Shown: piece by piece, positions 1-8,752 of the stretch | Layout of the letters: each line of letters starts with the position of its first letter | How positions within the stretch are numbered: the stretch's first letter is position 1 | Assembly (NCBI GenBank): GCA_022072085.1 | Contig: JAJVII010000050.1 | Location: forward strand, 51,595-115,594 | Direction of reading: 5' to 3' | Origin: Phycisphaerae bacterium | GTDB lineage: Bacteria > Planctomycetota > Phycisphaerae > JAJVII01 | DNA length: 64,000 nt | Made by a program: the position numbers and the translations under genes | Notes under the pieces: model-generated | What the model saw: only the letters and a program-made list of their open reading frames with translations | Told to the model about the DNA's origin: nothing | Database searches by the model: none

Positions 1-200
1 TAGCTGCCAGCCTTGAAAATGCCGGGCGCTTGCTCTTCGCTCATGTTGGGGCTGTCGTTATTTGTTATATTAACCATCCCGAGTTCTGCATCGGGGCTCT
101 TGACATCTTTGGTGTAGAACACTTGGGTATAGGTCTCGCCGTCGGTGGAAACATATACCTTGGAACCAAAACCAAGAACAGCAGGCGTAAAGTCAGTCAT
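1..200 (-). CDS. Phage tail protein, N-terminal fragment
   Basis: An open frame starts at ATG 200-198 and runs off the left edge; about 66 codons are visible. A strong ribosome binding site (GGAGGTCAAT) directly precedes the ATG, which settles the start. The protein begins MTDFTPAVLGFGSKVY and continues with short beta-strand-like segments. It follows the DUF3168-like tail-completion gene, the position where siphoviruses usually place the major tail tube protein. That identity rests on gene order; the sequence alone is too short to assign a family. Confidence 0.6.
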   Translation of the reverse strand, partial: MTDFTPAVLGFGSKVYVSTDGETYTQVFYTKDVKSPDAELGMVNITNNDSPNMSEEQAPGIFKAGS

Positions 201-233
201 ATTGACCTCCAAAAAGTTCTACCTTATATATCC

Positions 234-629
234 CTATACAAAATAATTTATGCGCACTGAAAGAATTGCGAGTTGATTTGGCTTCTGCCTGCCCGCCTCT
301 GTCGGCTCTGGCATAGTCGCTTCATTCTCAATGAAAATGCTGCCTATTACCGTGCCGTCGCTGACTGTCCCGCTGTATCCAGACAGTGTTTCCCTGACTG
401 CGGCCTTCAGTGCGTTGGCTGCTGTCGCGGTCTGTGCAATGCAGTTGATTTGCAGATTGGCTCTGTCTATCCCTACTTCGCCGTCGTTGGAATAGTCCAG
501 CGGCCCGCCAGCAATGCCGTTGATTGTTATTTTGGGCGGGTCTCCACTAGGCACGTTGGCCAGTGTGATAGATACGCTGGATAGGGTGTCGTTTGTCTTC
601 AAAAGTGTCGCTATGGTCTGCTCAATCAT
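234..629 (-). CDS. DUF3168-like tail completion protein
   Basis: The 131-residue protein has the size and layout of the DUF3168 (SPP1 gp17-like) family: an N-terminal helix (MIEQTIATLLK), beta strands, an ALKAAVRETLSG helix, and a C-terminal strand ending RINYFV. Such proteins sit at the head-tail interface and set tail length or attach the tail. Its ATG overlaps the TGA of the gp10-like gene by the ATGA arrangement, indicating translational coupling. It ends in TAG, with a second in-frame TAG 12 bases on, before the next gene's ATG, which is in the same frame. Family assignment is by pattern and context. Confidence 0.7.
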   Translation of the reverse strand: MIEQTIATLLKTNDTLSSVSITLANVPSGDPPKITINGIAGGPLDYSNDGEVGIDRANLQINCIAQTATAANALKAAVRETLSGYSGTVSDGTVIGSIFIENEATMPEPTEAGRQKPNQLAILSVRINYFV

Positions 630-1096
630 GTGCCCCCTGTTTCATCAACCGCCCGCTCAATTCCGTCTCTTACGCTGTCTTCGTAGATTGTCAGGCATTG
701 CCCCTGTGTCGCTTGGGCTGCTCTGGTCAAGAAATCATTTGCTGGCACTGCCTTTCCCTCTGGCGTGATATGCCCGTTGATGACGAGGTGCAAGTGGCGG
801 GCCGCTCTGGGGCCTTGGTCTTTCGCTGTGGCCTTTGTCCCGTCTTCCAAGACGCTTGTATCACTACCGACGATGGCAGAGACGCGCATGCCGCGTTGAT
901 TTACTTTGGAGTCAATGGACTTCTTCAACGCACCTGTATCCTTCGGGCATTGGGCCTTGGCCTCTTTGCGCATCGGGCGGATTGCCTTGGTTGCGGCAGA
1001 TCGCAGTATCTTCTTGGCGGTCTTCTCACTGGCCAAATCTTTTAGTTGGGCTTCCAATTCTTTCAGCCCGTCGATCTTAAACTTCCAGTCCGCCAT
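626..1096 (-). CDS. HK97 gp10-like tail-component protein
   Basis: The 156-residue protein starts MADWKFKIDGLKELEAQL, has a basic helical stretch, then the hallmark segment APCPKDTGALKKSI-like (here CPKDTGALKKSID), and a C-terminal HLHLVINGHITPEG...PANDFLTRA region, all typical of the HK97 gp10 family of head-tail/tail completion proteins. The start at 1096 is preferred over a longer frame because of the GGGGG-type Shine-Dalgarno just upstream and because the overlap with the preceding gene's TAA is then one base (TAATG). Confidence 0.85.
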   Translation of the reverse strand: MADWKFKIDGLKELEAQLKDLASEKTAKKILRSAATKAIRPMRKEAKAQCPKDTGALKKSIDSKVNQRGMRVSAIVGSDTSVLEDGTKATAKDQGPRAARHLHLVINGHITPEGKAVPANDFLTRAAQATQGQCLTIYEDSVRDGIERAVDETGGT

Positions 1097-1497
1097 TATC
1101 CCCCTATCCGTTCCACACAAATCATTTCCAACTGCCTGCCCCTCTCTTCAATGTTGCGGGGCTCGCCCAACAACTCAAATATTCTGTCCGTGCCTGACCA
1201 CTTGCCTGTTGTGGTGTTCCAAGTGGCAGAGCCAAAGACGATACAATCTTTACGTTGTGGCGGATTGCTCCAAGGGCGCATCTTGATGTAGTGGGTTGCT
1301 TCGCTGAATACCTCACTGTCTTCTTTGATTAGCAACTCGCTTACCCGCAGTGGTTCAATGCTACACCAGCGGGCAGATGTGTCGGCGGTATAGATGACGG
1401 TCGGCTCTACGCCTGTGCCTGATGTGCTTCGGCGTTGCACGGTTGCACGGTGTATCAACTCCCCAGCTCCGGCTATTCGCATTGCTTTATCTGGCAT
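1096..1497 (-). CDS. Phage head-tail adaptor (head closure) protein
   Basis: The 133-residue protein carries the pattern of the SPP1 gp16/HK97 gp9-like head-closure family: GELIHRATVQRRS near the N-terminus, a beta-rich middle with ARWCSIEPLRVSELL, and a C-terminal RIFELLGEPRNIEERGRQLEMICVE strand pair. These proteins form a ring under the connector that closes the filled head. It overlaps the end of the GT9-like gene by 25 bases and the start of the gp10-like gene by one base, so it belongs to the same late operon. Confidence 0.8.
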   Translation of the reverse strand: MPDKAMRIAGAGELIHRATVQRRSTSGTGVEPTVIYTADTSARWCSIEPLRVSELLIKEDSEVFSEATHYIKMRPWSNPPQRKDCIVFGSATWNTTTGKWSGTDRIFELLGEPRNIEERGRQLEMICVERIGG

Positions 1498-2438
1498 ACC
1501 TTATCTATGAGTGTCGGGATTATCTTTTGCGGGGCGTTGATAAATGGCAGGAATGTAAGCGGGTAAGGGCAGCGGTTGCGCATCAGGTCAATAAACGACT
1601 CCTGACCGTCATTGCGGAACACCAGCATGGGGCAAGCTCCTACCTCGGCACACAAATGGGCAGAGCCCGTATCGGTGGAGACCCACAAGCGGGCGTGCTG
1701 CATCAACTCTATGGCTGCATCAGTATCCCCGTCTGTGTGCAGCAGCTCCCCCCGCAGGTGAAATGAAGTCGGGAACGCCCCCACTGTGGCAAAGGTCAAG
1801 CCCTCTGCCGTTAGTGCATCGGCAATCGCTTGCCATGATGCGGGGGCAATGTTGCGTTGCTTCTCAAAGTCCCGTTGCCTGACGCCGAGTAGGACATCGG
1901 CCCGCATCCCCCGCAGTCGTGGCTTGAAGGGAATGCGAAACTCTGGGCAGATACAGACCTTCTCTTGCCGACTGGTCAGCCCGCCAGCGGGGATCGGGAC
2001 GGCGTCAGGATGGCGGGCGATGATGGCTGGCCAACTCAAATGCCCTTGCTCTGGGCGCTCGCCACTGCCAGCCCGCTTGCCGTCAGGGATAGGGTCAGTC
2101 CAGTTGAAATCAAACTCGTCAGCATCAGGATACAACACCTCTTCGCCCCGACGGGAACAGACAATCTTGTATGACGCCTTGGAAAAATGGACATAGCGGA
2201 TGTGCGACAGTATCATGTGTCCAAACTCTCCGCAGTGGGGCAGGAATAGACACCGCTGCCCATACCCCTGATTTAACTTATCCTCCAACTGGCGCAAGAA
2301 CTCTGGTGGAGTGTCGCTTACCTCGGCCAAGCCTTTTCTTATATATTGCTTGGCAATGGCAATGGGAAGGTCATATATCTGGCCTCGCGCGTAGCATTGT
2401 TCAACAGTCGCAATGGTCGTTGTGAAGCGTAGGAACAT
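1473..2438 (-). CDS. GT9-type glycosyltransferase with N-terminal phage module
   Basis: The 321-residue protein is unusual among head-tail connector genes. Residues about 1-40 form a small module (TTTIATVEQCYARGQIYDLP ... IRKGLAEV) also seen in two other proteins of this prophage. The rest resembles the ADP-heptose:LPS heptosyltransferase superfamily (GT9, GT-B fold); the best signature is near the C-terminus, VSTDTGSAHLCAEVGACPML, the nucleotide-sugar-binding segment. It could glycosylate a capsid, tail or host surface molecule; the acceptor is unknown. Start and stop overlap the neighbours (TAATG upstream, 25-base overlap downstream), so it is expressed with the structural genes. It ends in TAG. 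Confidence 0.72.
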   Translation of the reverse strand: MFLRFTTTIATVEQCYARGQIYDLPIAIAKQYIRKGLAEVSDTPPEFLRQLEDKLNQGYGQRCLFLPHCGEFGHMILSHIRYVHFSKASYKIVCSRRGEEVLYPDADEFDFNWTDPIPDGKRAGSGERPEQGHLSWPAIIARHPDAVPIPAGGLTSRQEKVCICPEFRIPFKPRLRGMRADVLLGVRQRDFEKQRNIAPASWQAIADALTAEGLTFATVGAFPTSFHLRGELLHTDGDTDAAIELMQHARLWVSTDTGSAHLCAEVGACPMLVFRNDGQESFIDLMRNRCPYPLTFLPFINAPQKIIPTLIDKVCQIKQCE

Positions 2439-2995
2439 TAGGCAAGTGCGGTATTATATCGCGAATAAATATAATCAAGTCCAGTCGGGATACTCTGGTC
2501 ATCGGCTTCCCTATACCGATACATATGTGCAACATGCGCCAGTATCGCCCGCCTAATGTCTGCTGGAACATCATCGGCACTGTCGCCATAGCCAGCGGTA
2601 TAGACGATGCTCACGGGGGCAACTGTCGATTGATAGAGTTGCACATAGTCGGTGTTGCCGACATGCCAAATTTTGTAAGTGGCGTCATTCCCAGCGTAAT
2701 CCTGAACGCTCACGACTGATTGCAGCGGCGGGCGATAGAGAGGCAATCGGGTATAGGGCGGGATCGGGAGCCCTTCCAGCGGAACATTGCCAGACTCTGG
2801 ATAATAGACGGCTGTAATCGTGCGAGTGATTAACGACAACTGGCAGGCGTTCTCGGCATAGGCGGTCGCATCCGCAATCGCTTCGGTCAGCCAGTCCGTC
2901 CAAGTCGCAGTGTCATCAACCGAACATTGGAACGCCGCTTGTGCTACGGTAATAGGGTATGCTGCTGGCGGTGTTGTTATGCTCCACTGGCCCAT
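2438..2995 (-). CDS. Phage gp6-like head-tail connector protein
   Basis: The 185-residue protein matches the pattern of the phiE125 gp8/HK97 gp6-like connector family: YPITVAQAAFQCSVDD at the N-terminus, then TDWLTEAIADATAYAENACQ, a RTI...YYP strand, LPLYRPPLQSV, and the characteristic C-terminal VYTAGYGDSADDVPADIRRAIL-type segment. Such proteins form the second ring under the portal. The start at 2995 follows an excellent Shine-Dalgarno (GGAGGTCAAATA) and overlaps the preceding TAA by one base. Confidence 0.85.
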   Translation of the reverse strand: MGQWSITTPPAAYPITVAQAAFQCSVDDTATWTDWLTEAIADATAYAENACQLSLITRTITAVYYPESGNVPLEGLPIPPYTRLPLYRPPLQSVVSVQDYAGNDATYKIWHVGNTDYVQLYQSTVAPVSIVYTAGYGDSADDVPADIRRAILAHVAHMYRYREADDQSIPTGLDYIYSRYNTALA

Positions 2996-3375
2996 TATTT
3001 GACCTCCTTCGGCAGACAAGTTGTTTCTATCTCCATATCCGTTGCAACTTGCACGGTGTCCTTATCAGTCCTGTATTCCTTCTTGCTTGCCTCTATGTGA
3101 TACTCGCCCCTTGGCAGGCATAGTATCAATTGGCCATTACTGCCAGTGTGCCCTATCACGGCTATTTGGCCTTTGCATTTCACCATTACGTCAGGCAATG
3201 GGGATATGCCGTCATCTACAATGATTTGGACATAACAAAAATCTGGCGCATCATAGGGCTCTGCAAGTGCGCCCCCCAAAATCTTATGGGCCTCACAATC
3301 TGGCAGGTCGTAGACTTTTCCTTTGCGATACAATCCATTCATGGTTGCAACGGTTGTATTAAAAAGCAACTGCAT
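2995..3375 (-). CDS. Phage protein: shared N-terminal module plus Ig/carboxypeptidase-regulatory-like domain
   Basis: The 126-residue protein starts with the same about 40-residue module as the GT9-type protein (FNTTVATMNGLYRKGKVYDL ... GALAEPY). The remainder, from about residue 48, reads like a small carboxypeptidase-regulatory or Ig-like beta sandwich: PLPDVMVKCKGQIAVIGHT, then GQLILCLPRGEYHIEASKKEY. Such domains decorate phage virions and may bind carbohydrates or host surfaces. It lies between the capsid and connector genes, a place where head decoration proteins often occur. The function is inferred from fold pattern and context only. Confidence 0.6.
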   Translation of the reverse strand: MQLLFNTTVATMNGLYRKGKVYDLPDCEAHKILGGALAEPYDAPDFCYVQIIVDDGISPLPDVMVKCKGQIAVIGHTGSNGQLILCLPRGEYHIEASKKEYRTDKDTVQVATDMEIETTCLPKEVK

Positions 3376-3532
3376 TGCGTCTCCTTATCTGTGTTTGGGT
3401 ATGTGGTAGGTTGTCGGCGGGGAGTGATACATCATCATCAAAGACAGGGCGGGCAATACCCAGTCGGCATAATGCGTCCGCCGTCTGTCTTCGTAATTCC
3501 AAAAGCGTTGTGCCGATGAATACGCGTCTCAT
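3359..3532 (-). CDS. Small phage protein, unknown function
   Basis: The 57-codon frame begins MRRVFIGTTLLELRRQTADA and ends RRRNAVAF. It overlaps the next gene start by 17 bases and is the first frame after the hairpin that ends the capsid gene. No clear ribosome binding site is visible and no family is recognised. It could be a genuine connector-region microprotein or a chance frame; support is positional. Confidence 0.35.
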   Translation of the reverse strand: MRRVFIGTTLLELRRQTADALCRLGIARPVFDDDVSLPADNLPHTQTQIRRRNAVAF

Positions 3533-3555
3533 ATCTGTATGTAGTAGAGCAATAA

Positions 3556-3583
3556 GAGGAAAAGGCCCGCATTTCTGCGGGCC
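3556..3583 (-). terminator. Intrinsic terminator after capsid gene
   Basis: A perfect 7-bp stem (GGCCCGC/GCGGGCC, 3564-3570 with 3577-3583) with a 6-nt loop is followed on the minus strand by TTTTCCTC. It lies 36 bases after the capsid stop codon and just before the small gene at 3532. Confidence 0.7.
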
Positions 3584-3618
3584 TCTCCCCGAATCCCCCA
3601 AACCAATGTAAGGAGTTT

Positions 3619-4779
3619 TTAGGATGCAGCGTGCTTCAGGAACGCATATCCAGCGGACATGCCAAAGTCTGCATTTACAAACTCTCTGTATCCTGTCTGG
3701 TCGGGTGCAGCAGGATAATCCTTATAAATGGCAATTCGGCGGTTGTCGCACTGGCGGATATGCAGCGAGCCACCAGAGATAAACAGGCCGCTTACTGCGC
3801 CTGCCGCTGGTGAGTCCATATCTGTATCAATGACGACTGGGCAGCCCTTCAGCTTGGCAACTGCTGGGCTCTGGATAGAGTCCATCATGTTGATAAGCGG
3901 TCGGCTCTGGTCGTCAGTGAGACTTTCTAAAACTTGTAGCAATCCATCCGAGACGATAAACGCGCCATCGGCTCGGAACTGTGCGCCCAATTTATGGAAC
4001 CACTGGACAAACTCGGCATAGGTAATGCCGTTGGTTGCACTCGTGGTTATGGTGTTGCCAGCAGCCTGATAAGTAAGGGCCTTGGTATGGAATGCACTAT
4101 TCTGGGCGAGTTCAACGCGCTTGTCCAAGATGGGCAGCATATACGATGCCAAATCGTAGGGCAGGGCTCCCAACTGGGTATTGGAATACCATAGAGTTTT
4201 GCTGTCAAACAAAGTCGCGCCAAGGGCGATTTGGCTTACGGTCGGATCAGCGGCCGTATCGCTGTCGTCATCCTCTTCGGTCTCTTGGCCAGCGTTGGAG
4301 CTGTCGTCCATAACGGGCAACGATATAGTCTGTGTGCCCGCTCCACCGATAATCGGTTGGCCAGTTGCCTGCGCGGCAGCTACATACGCATTCCACATTC
4401 TGCGGACTATGACAGGGGTTGCGACTTCCTGCGGCAGTAAAGCGCCAGAGCCAGAGCCAGTCGTAATGACGAATTGGTCGCGGTTGGCAACTCCACCACT
4501 GCGGAGGTAGGCGTTGAACGCTTCACGAGTCGGGGTCTGCCTAACTTCCAATTCGGCTTTGCTCTGCTTCGGTTCAATATCGACCATCGCGCTGTAAGCA
4601 AGTCCAGCTTTGTCCCTTTCGGCGTCAATGGTCTTGCGGCAAGCCAGTATTTCGGTTTTGGCCTTGTCCCACTGTGCCAGTTCTTCGCTATTCAGTTCTC
4701 TTCCTTCATCCTTGGCCTTCTTAAAAATCAACTCCGCATCATGCGAGAGTGTTTCAATCTTCTCTCTTAAATAACTCAT
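3619..4779 (-). CDS. HK97-family major capsid protein
   Basis: The 386-residue protein has the classic two-part layout. Residues 1 to about 100 are a charged helical scaffold/delta domain (MSYLREKIETLSHDAELIFK...) that the prohead protease normally removes. From about residue 105 the HK97 capsid fold follows, with FVITTGSGSGALLPQEVATP, a glycine- and acid-rich loop, and the C-terminal FGMSAGYAFLKHAAS. It follows the protease gene by 28 bases and is followed by an intrinsic terminator. Confidence 0.93.
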   Translation of the reverse strand: MSYLREKIETLSHDAELIFKKAKDEGRELNSEELAQWDKAKTEILACRKTIDAERDKAGLAYSAMVDIEPKQSKAELEVRQTPTREAFNAYLRSGGVANRDQFVITTGSGSGALLPQEVATPVIVRRMWNAYVAAAQATGQPIIGGAGTQTISLPVMDDSSNAGQETEEDDDSDTAADPTVSQIALGATLFDSKTLWYSNTQLGALPYDLASYMLPILDKRVELAQNSAFHTKALTYQAAGNTITTSATNGITYAEFVQWFHKLGAQFRADGAFIVSDGLLQVLESLTDDQSRPLINMMDSIQSPAVAKLKGCPVVIDTDMDSPAAGAVSGLFISGGSLHIRQCDNRRIAIYKDYPAAPDQTGYREFVNADFGMSAGYAFLKHAAS

Positions 4780-4807
4780 AATCCCCCTTCGGATTATTAT
4801 TAAATGT

Positions 4808-5497
4808 TTAACTAACGCACTGGATACTCTGCCCAGCGTCTATATCTATGAGCATCAATTCAATTTCTTTCAATTCAACTTGCATTCTGTTTCTTTCGGG
4901 GGTCGCAGCGGCAACCATTGGCATCATTGGCATTTCGTCGCTTTCTTTTTCCTCTGGCTGGGGCTCTTCTTCCTCTGCCTCTTTGGTGTCTATTTCCGTA
5001 TCCTCAAAGGCGGGAATACCCGTTATGCTTACTTCATCAAATACGAAAGATGAAAAAGTCCTGACCACTTGCCCGTTTTCCTCTGCCTCTGAAAATTGCA
5101 TACCCTCAAACATCATGCCAAACGACATCCCGACTTGGCTTTCCCCGTCTGAAGTGCGGAGGTGTTCAATAAGGGCGACTGTATCCCGCGCCCAAGTCGT
5201 ATCGGGCAATGCTATTTCACACTTCAACCCGTAATCGTCGGAGGTCAAAGCAAGCGTGTTGTTCTCTGTGCTGGCGATAATCTTACTGAAGTCGTGGTCG
5301 CACAGAGCCAGCACAGTATCGGTAGGATGCGCGGAATTAGGGGCCAGCTTGACGACATATCCGCCCCTGTCGCTACTCAATGTATTCCAAACCATTGCAT
5401 ATCCTGTCAAAACGGTCGGCTGGCTGTCATCAACAGAGAAGCGGATACGCTCATTAGAAAAAGTAAAATGCTGTCTGTCTTCCTATGTATTGCTCAT
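4808..5497 (-). CDS. HK97-type prohead protease with in-frame TAG at codon 5
   Basis: From LTGYAMVWNTLS onward the protein follows the U35 prohead protease pattern, with DHD (histidine) and SQVGMSFGM (serine) motifs and an acidic C-terminal tail. It cuts the capsid delta domain during head maturation. The natural start is ATG 5497-5495, ten bases after AAAGGA. From there the frame reads M-S-N-T-TAG-E-D-R-Q and continues open through family-like residues (RIRFSVDD). The amber codon is at 5485-5483. Without suppression, only a TTG at 5410 or reinitiation could give a product, lacking about 29 residues and the first strand. Nonsense mutation, sequencing error and amber readthrough are all possible. 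Confidence 0.8.
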
Positions 5498-5504
5498 ATC
5501 TTAT

Positions 5505-7151
5505 CTATCCTTTAATCAGGTGAATTACACTTGGCGGGGCTGCGTTCTCTTCCCTGACGATGCCAGCGAACCAGCGGCGTAGGGCGTCGGCATATCGCTG
5601 GCCGATGACCTCTGGCTCTGGAAGCGTCAGCCCCAGCCGCGTCAATGTCGCGTGTATCGGGGCCAGCACTTGACGGACATAGCCCCGCTGTTGTTCGGCA
5701 AAGACGTTCCCCCATACAACAAAGTCGTCTTTGCCCCTGTGTCCCTCTGTTGCCTTGCGGGTCTTGGTTTCCACCTGCTCGGCAGCGGCCCCCAGCAGGT
5801 CGGCAAAGTCGTCAAGGGTAGGGCGGGCTTGCTCCAATGGGGCTGACGGCTTGGCCGACAACTGCTCATCGTCTTGGTCTGCGGGCTCTGGGGCTGGCTG
5901 TGGGGCAAGCGGGACCGTGTTGGCGGGGACGTGCGGGACAGAGCCCAGCCCGTTAGGCAGGGGGGGCAAGCCGAGTATCGCCCGCTCTTCGTCGATACAG
6001 GTAATGCCGTTCAATAGCCGTTTGTTGCTCGTCTCGGCTTGGCTGGCGTGATCGCCAGTCAGCAGCTTGGCCGTATCGACATGGACATAGACGCCCGCTT
6101 GACGTTCCGCGCGAGTCAGCAGTTTGCGGCTGCATTCCTGCTCAAACGGCATGATGCGGAAAGCTAGAGAATATTTGACAACCTCCATTGAGAGTTGCTC
6201 GATGTTGGCCCATGTCGCTTTGGTCATGTCGCCCAGCACATAGGCGGGGAGACCCAACATACGAGCAACATCGCCTATGGCAAACTGCCTGTTCTCTACA
6301 ACCTGTTGCGTATCCAGTTGGGCAGTAAGTGGAGTTGGCTTCAGCGAAGAGACAACCATCCATTTATGCGCCTTGCCCGCCCCTGAATACTCATTACGGA
6401 TTTTATCTGTTATGTCGGTGATTTGCTCTTTTGTCATCGGCTTTTCACTGGACAAGAAGCCGCCGAAAATGCCGCCATGCTCGTAAAACTCGCCGACATA
6501 TTTTTCAGTCTGTTTTGCAGTGCGCAGGGAGCCCGTCATCAGCCTAATGAGCCCCAGCGGTCGCATACCGTCAAACGATAGTGCGGGCATGTAAAGTATT
6601 TCGTCATCGCCAAAAATCAAATAGCGGGAGTTGGGCCTATTCGCGTCTTGTGGCTTTTCGAGGTCAAGCGCGAACCATTGCCGCCCCTGAAATCTAAATG
6701 GGTGCATTCTGTCTGGCGGCAGATTAAATAGTTGCACTTGCCTGCCAGTCCGATCAATGCCAGCATATGCCGCACTCCAAATGAGGTAGTGAAGAAAGTA
6801 AGTCGTCAAGAATGTAATCGGCGTCTGCAATCCGTTTGGCTCGTGATTCAACACCCAATCAAGCGGATGTTTATACAACCGCTTTGGTGCGCCCTCTTCC
6901 CTCTGCAAGATATATTTGGGAAGCCCAGCGACAGCATAGGTAATGAAATTTACTCCCCGATACAGGGCGGGGATGCTCAACGCCGTATATTCATTTATCG
7001 TCTGTGTCTGCCCGCCCGCCAGAGGGTCAATGTTGGCTTGCCCTTTAAGAATGAAAACCTGCGGCTGGCTCTGGCCGTCAGGTGTTCCCGTCAAATCCAG
7101 CGTTTCTAAATCTACATTATCACTGGATACACTGGTTATGTTCTCGCTCAT
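5505..7151 (-). CDS. HK97-family portal protein
   Basis: The 548-residue protein shows the phage_portal (HK97 gp3-like) pattern: PALYRGVNFITYAVAGLPKY near residue 60, HPLDWVLNHEPN, then YMPALSFDGMRPLGLIR, FGGFLSSEKPMTKEQ, and FAIGDVARMLGLPAYVLGD. The C-terminal 150 residues are acidic and variable, with a KGDDF-like region. It forms the dodecameric DNA channel at the special vertex. It sits in the usual order between large terminase and protease. It ends in TAG, 7 bases before the protease ATG, with that gene's Shine-Dalgarno inside its last codons. Confidence 0.93.
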   Translation of the reverse strand: MSENITSVSSDNVDLETLDLTGTPDGQSQPQVFILKGQANIDPLAGGQTQTINEYTALSIPALYRGVNFITYAVAGLPKYILQREEGAPKRLYKHPLDWVLNHEPNGLQTPITFLTTYFLHYLIWSAAYAGIDRTGRQVQLFNLPPDRMHPFRFQGRQWFALDLEKPQDANRPNSRYLIFGDDEILYMPALSFDGMRPLGLIRLMTGSLRTAKQTEKYVGEFYEHGGIFGGFLSSEKPMTKEQITDITDKIRNEYSGAGKAHKWMVVSSLKPTPLTAQLDTQQVVENRQFAIGDVARMLGLPAYVLGDMTKATWANIEQLSMEVVKYSLAFRIMPFEQECSRKLLTRAERQAGVYVHVDTAKLLTGDHASQAETSNKRLLNGITCIDEERAILGLPPLPNGLGSVPHVPANTVPLAPQPAPEPADQDDEQLSAKPSAPLEQARPTLDDFADLLGAAAEQVETKTRKATEGHRGKDDFVVWGNVFAEQQRGYVRQVLAPIHATLTRLGLTLPEPEVIGQRYADALRRWFAGIVREENAAPPSVIHLIKG

Positions 7152-7168
7152 ATAGAGTATTTAGCCAT

Positions 7169-8752
7169 TCACACAAAGAAAACCTGTGGCGCAGCGTCAA
7201 TCTCCTGTGCTGTGTCTTGGAGTCGTGCGCGACTTATTGCAATCACTGTCGCAACCAAGGCGTCTATTGAATACTTCGGACTCCCTGCATATTTCGTGCG
7301 GCCCGGCTTGACCAATCTGTAATTGTCGTGTCGGTCGTGCTGTATCTCTGCCGATGCTGCCTGCCATCGCAAGGCGGGGCTCTGCGGAAAGAGAATGCTC
7401 TTTTCAATCAATCGCTTTTCCAACTCCTTGCACGCTGGCGACATCGTTAGGAATGTTTGATACGCTGGCACTGTCGTTAAGCCCGCGTCTTCCAAGTGCC
7501 TGACCAGCGGGCCAGCGTTGTAGGGGTCGTATGCGGCTTCAATGACGGGGCATCGCTGGGCGAGGTCAAGGAGATCCGCCTCTATCCTCTCCATATCCAC
7601 CGTCGGCCCGTCTGTGCCGACGATATACCCCTCGTCTATCCAGCGGGGAAACGGTGTCCCGTGTTCCCTCTGGCGCTTCTCCGCAGTGGCACGGGGCATG
7701 TAGAGGCGGGGCACTGCAACCCAGCAGTCGGCCAGCGGGTAGAGTGCGACCACTGCCGACAGGTCATGCACGATAGAAAGGTCGATCCCGATGTAGCACG
7801 GTTGCCCGTCGAGGTCAGGAAGCTCCCCAGTGCAAGCATCGTAAGCCGACAGGTCAAGCCAGCGGGTCGTTGCTTCAACAATTTGGCAGAGGTAGAAGCG
7901 ACGGAAAGCATTCTCCGCCGCTGGGCTGCCTTTCGCCTTGCGGCATTCATCGGCCAAATACTTTTCGCTTACCGTCGCACCTAATGACGGGTTTGCCTCG
8001 CGCCATGCTTCGGGCGTATCCCATTGTTTATCTGTGCTATAAATGATTGGGTAAAATGTAGGGTCATACTCGGGGGCATCTGGTTTCATTTCACCAGTCA
8101 AATACCTACGGGCTTTGTTGTGCAACTCCATACACACTGTATCTGTATCGCCAGCGTTTGGGGCAGTCGTGATACAGACAGTCAAAGGTTGTGTGCGGGC
8201 TCCTTGCGAGGTCGTCAGGGCGTCGTATAGGTCTCTGCTGCTGGAGGTGTTCCACTCCCATAACTCGTCAAGTGAAAGACCGTGAATGTTTTGCCCAACT
8301 GCCCCTTTATGCTCACCGCTCCACGGTTCAAGTATGCTGTCCCGATACTCCATACTGTGTTTGTATATCTGTATCCGCTTTCGCAATGCGGGGCTGGCCT
8401 TTACAAACTTCACGCAATTCTTAAACGCAATGTTGGCCTGTTTGCGGGCTTGGCCTAATGCGTAGCACTCCGCCCCCGCTTCACCATCGGCGCAAAACAG
8501 GAAGAGCAAAATACCGCTGCTGATTAAACTTTTGCCATTCTTACGAGGCAACTCGGCGTAGATTGTCCTATACCTGCGCGAGCCGTCGGCATTCTTCCAA
8601 CCAAAGACATCCCGCAGTAATTGGCGTTCCCAAGGCAAGAGTTTTATCAACTGTCCAGCGAAAGGCGCTTTCCACTGACGCAATTGCTCCTCAAAGAAAC
8701 GGCATACTCTGTCGGCTGCTGCGTCATCAAAGTAGTAGGTGTCATCAGTCAT
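7169..8752 (-). CDS. Terminase large subunit
   Basis: The 527-residue protein is a Terminase_1-type packaging motor. The ATPase half has a Walker A-like PRKNGKS at residues 69-75 and a Walker B-like LSLDELWEW about 100 residues later, followed by the TTAPNAGD coupling region. The nuclease half begins with YIGIDLSIVHDLSA, whose aspartate is a typical metal ligand, and continues with VIEAAYDPYNA and the C-terminal HDNYRLVKPGRTK...SIDALVA. Its ATG overlaps the TAA of the small subunit (TAATG). Confidence 0.95.
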   Translation of the reverse strand: MTDDTYYFDDAAADRVCRFFEEQLRQWKAPFAGQLIKLLPWERQLLRDVFGWKNADGSRRYRTIYAELPRKNGKSLISSGILLFLFCADGEAGAECYALGQARKQANIAFKNCVKFVKASPALRKRIQIYKHSMEYRDSILEPWSGEHKGAVGQNIHGLSLDELWEWNTSSSRDLYDALTTSQGARTQPLTVCITTAPNAGDTDTVCMELHNKARRYLTGEMKPDAPEYDPTFYPIIYSTDKQWDTPEAWREANPSLGATVSEKYLADECRKAKGSPAAENAFRRFYLCQIVEATTRWLDLSAYDACTGELPDLDGQPCYIGIDLSIVHDLSAVVALYPLADCWVAVPRLYMPRATAEKRQREHGTPFPRWIDEGYIVGTDGPTVDMERIEADLLDLAQRCPVIEAAYDPYNAGPLVRHLEDAGLTTVPAYQTFLTMSPACKELEKRLIEKSILFPQSPALRWQAASAEIQHDRHDNYRLVKPGRTKYAGSPKYSIDALVATVIAISRARLQDTAQEIDAAPQVFFV

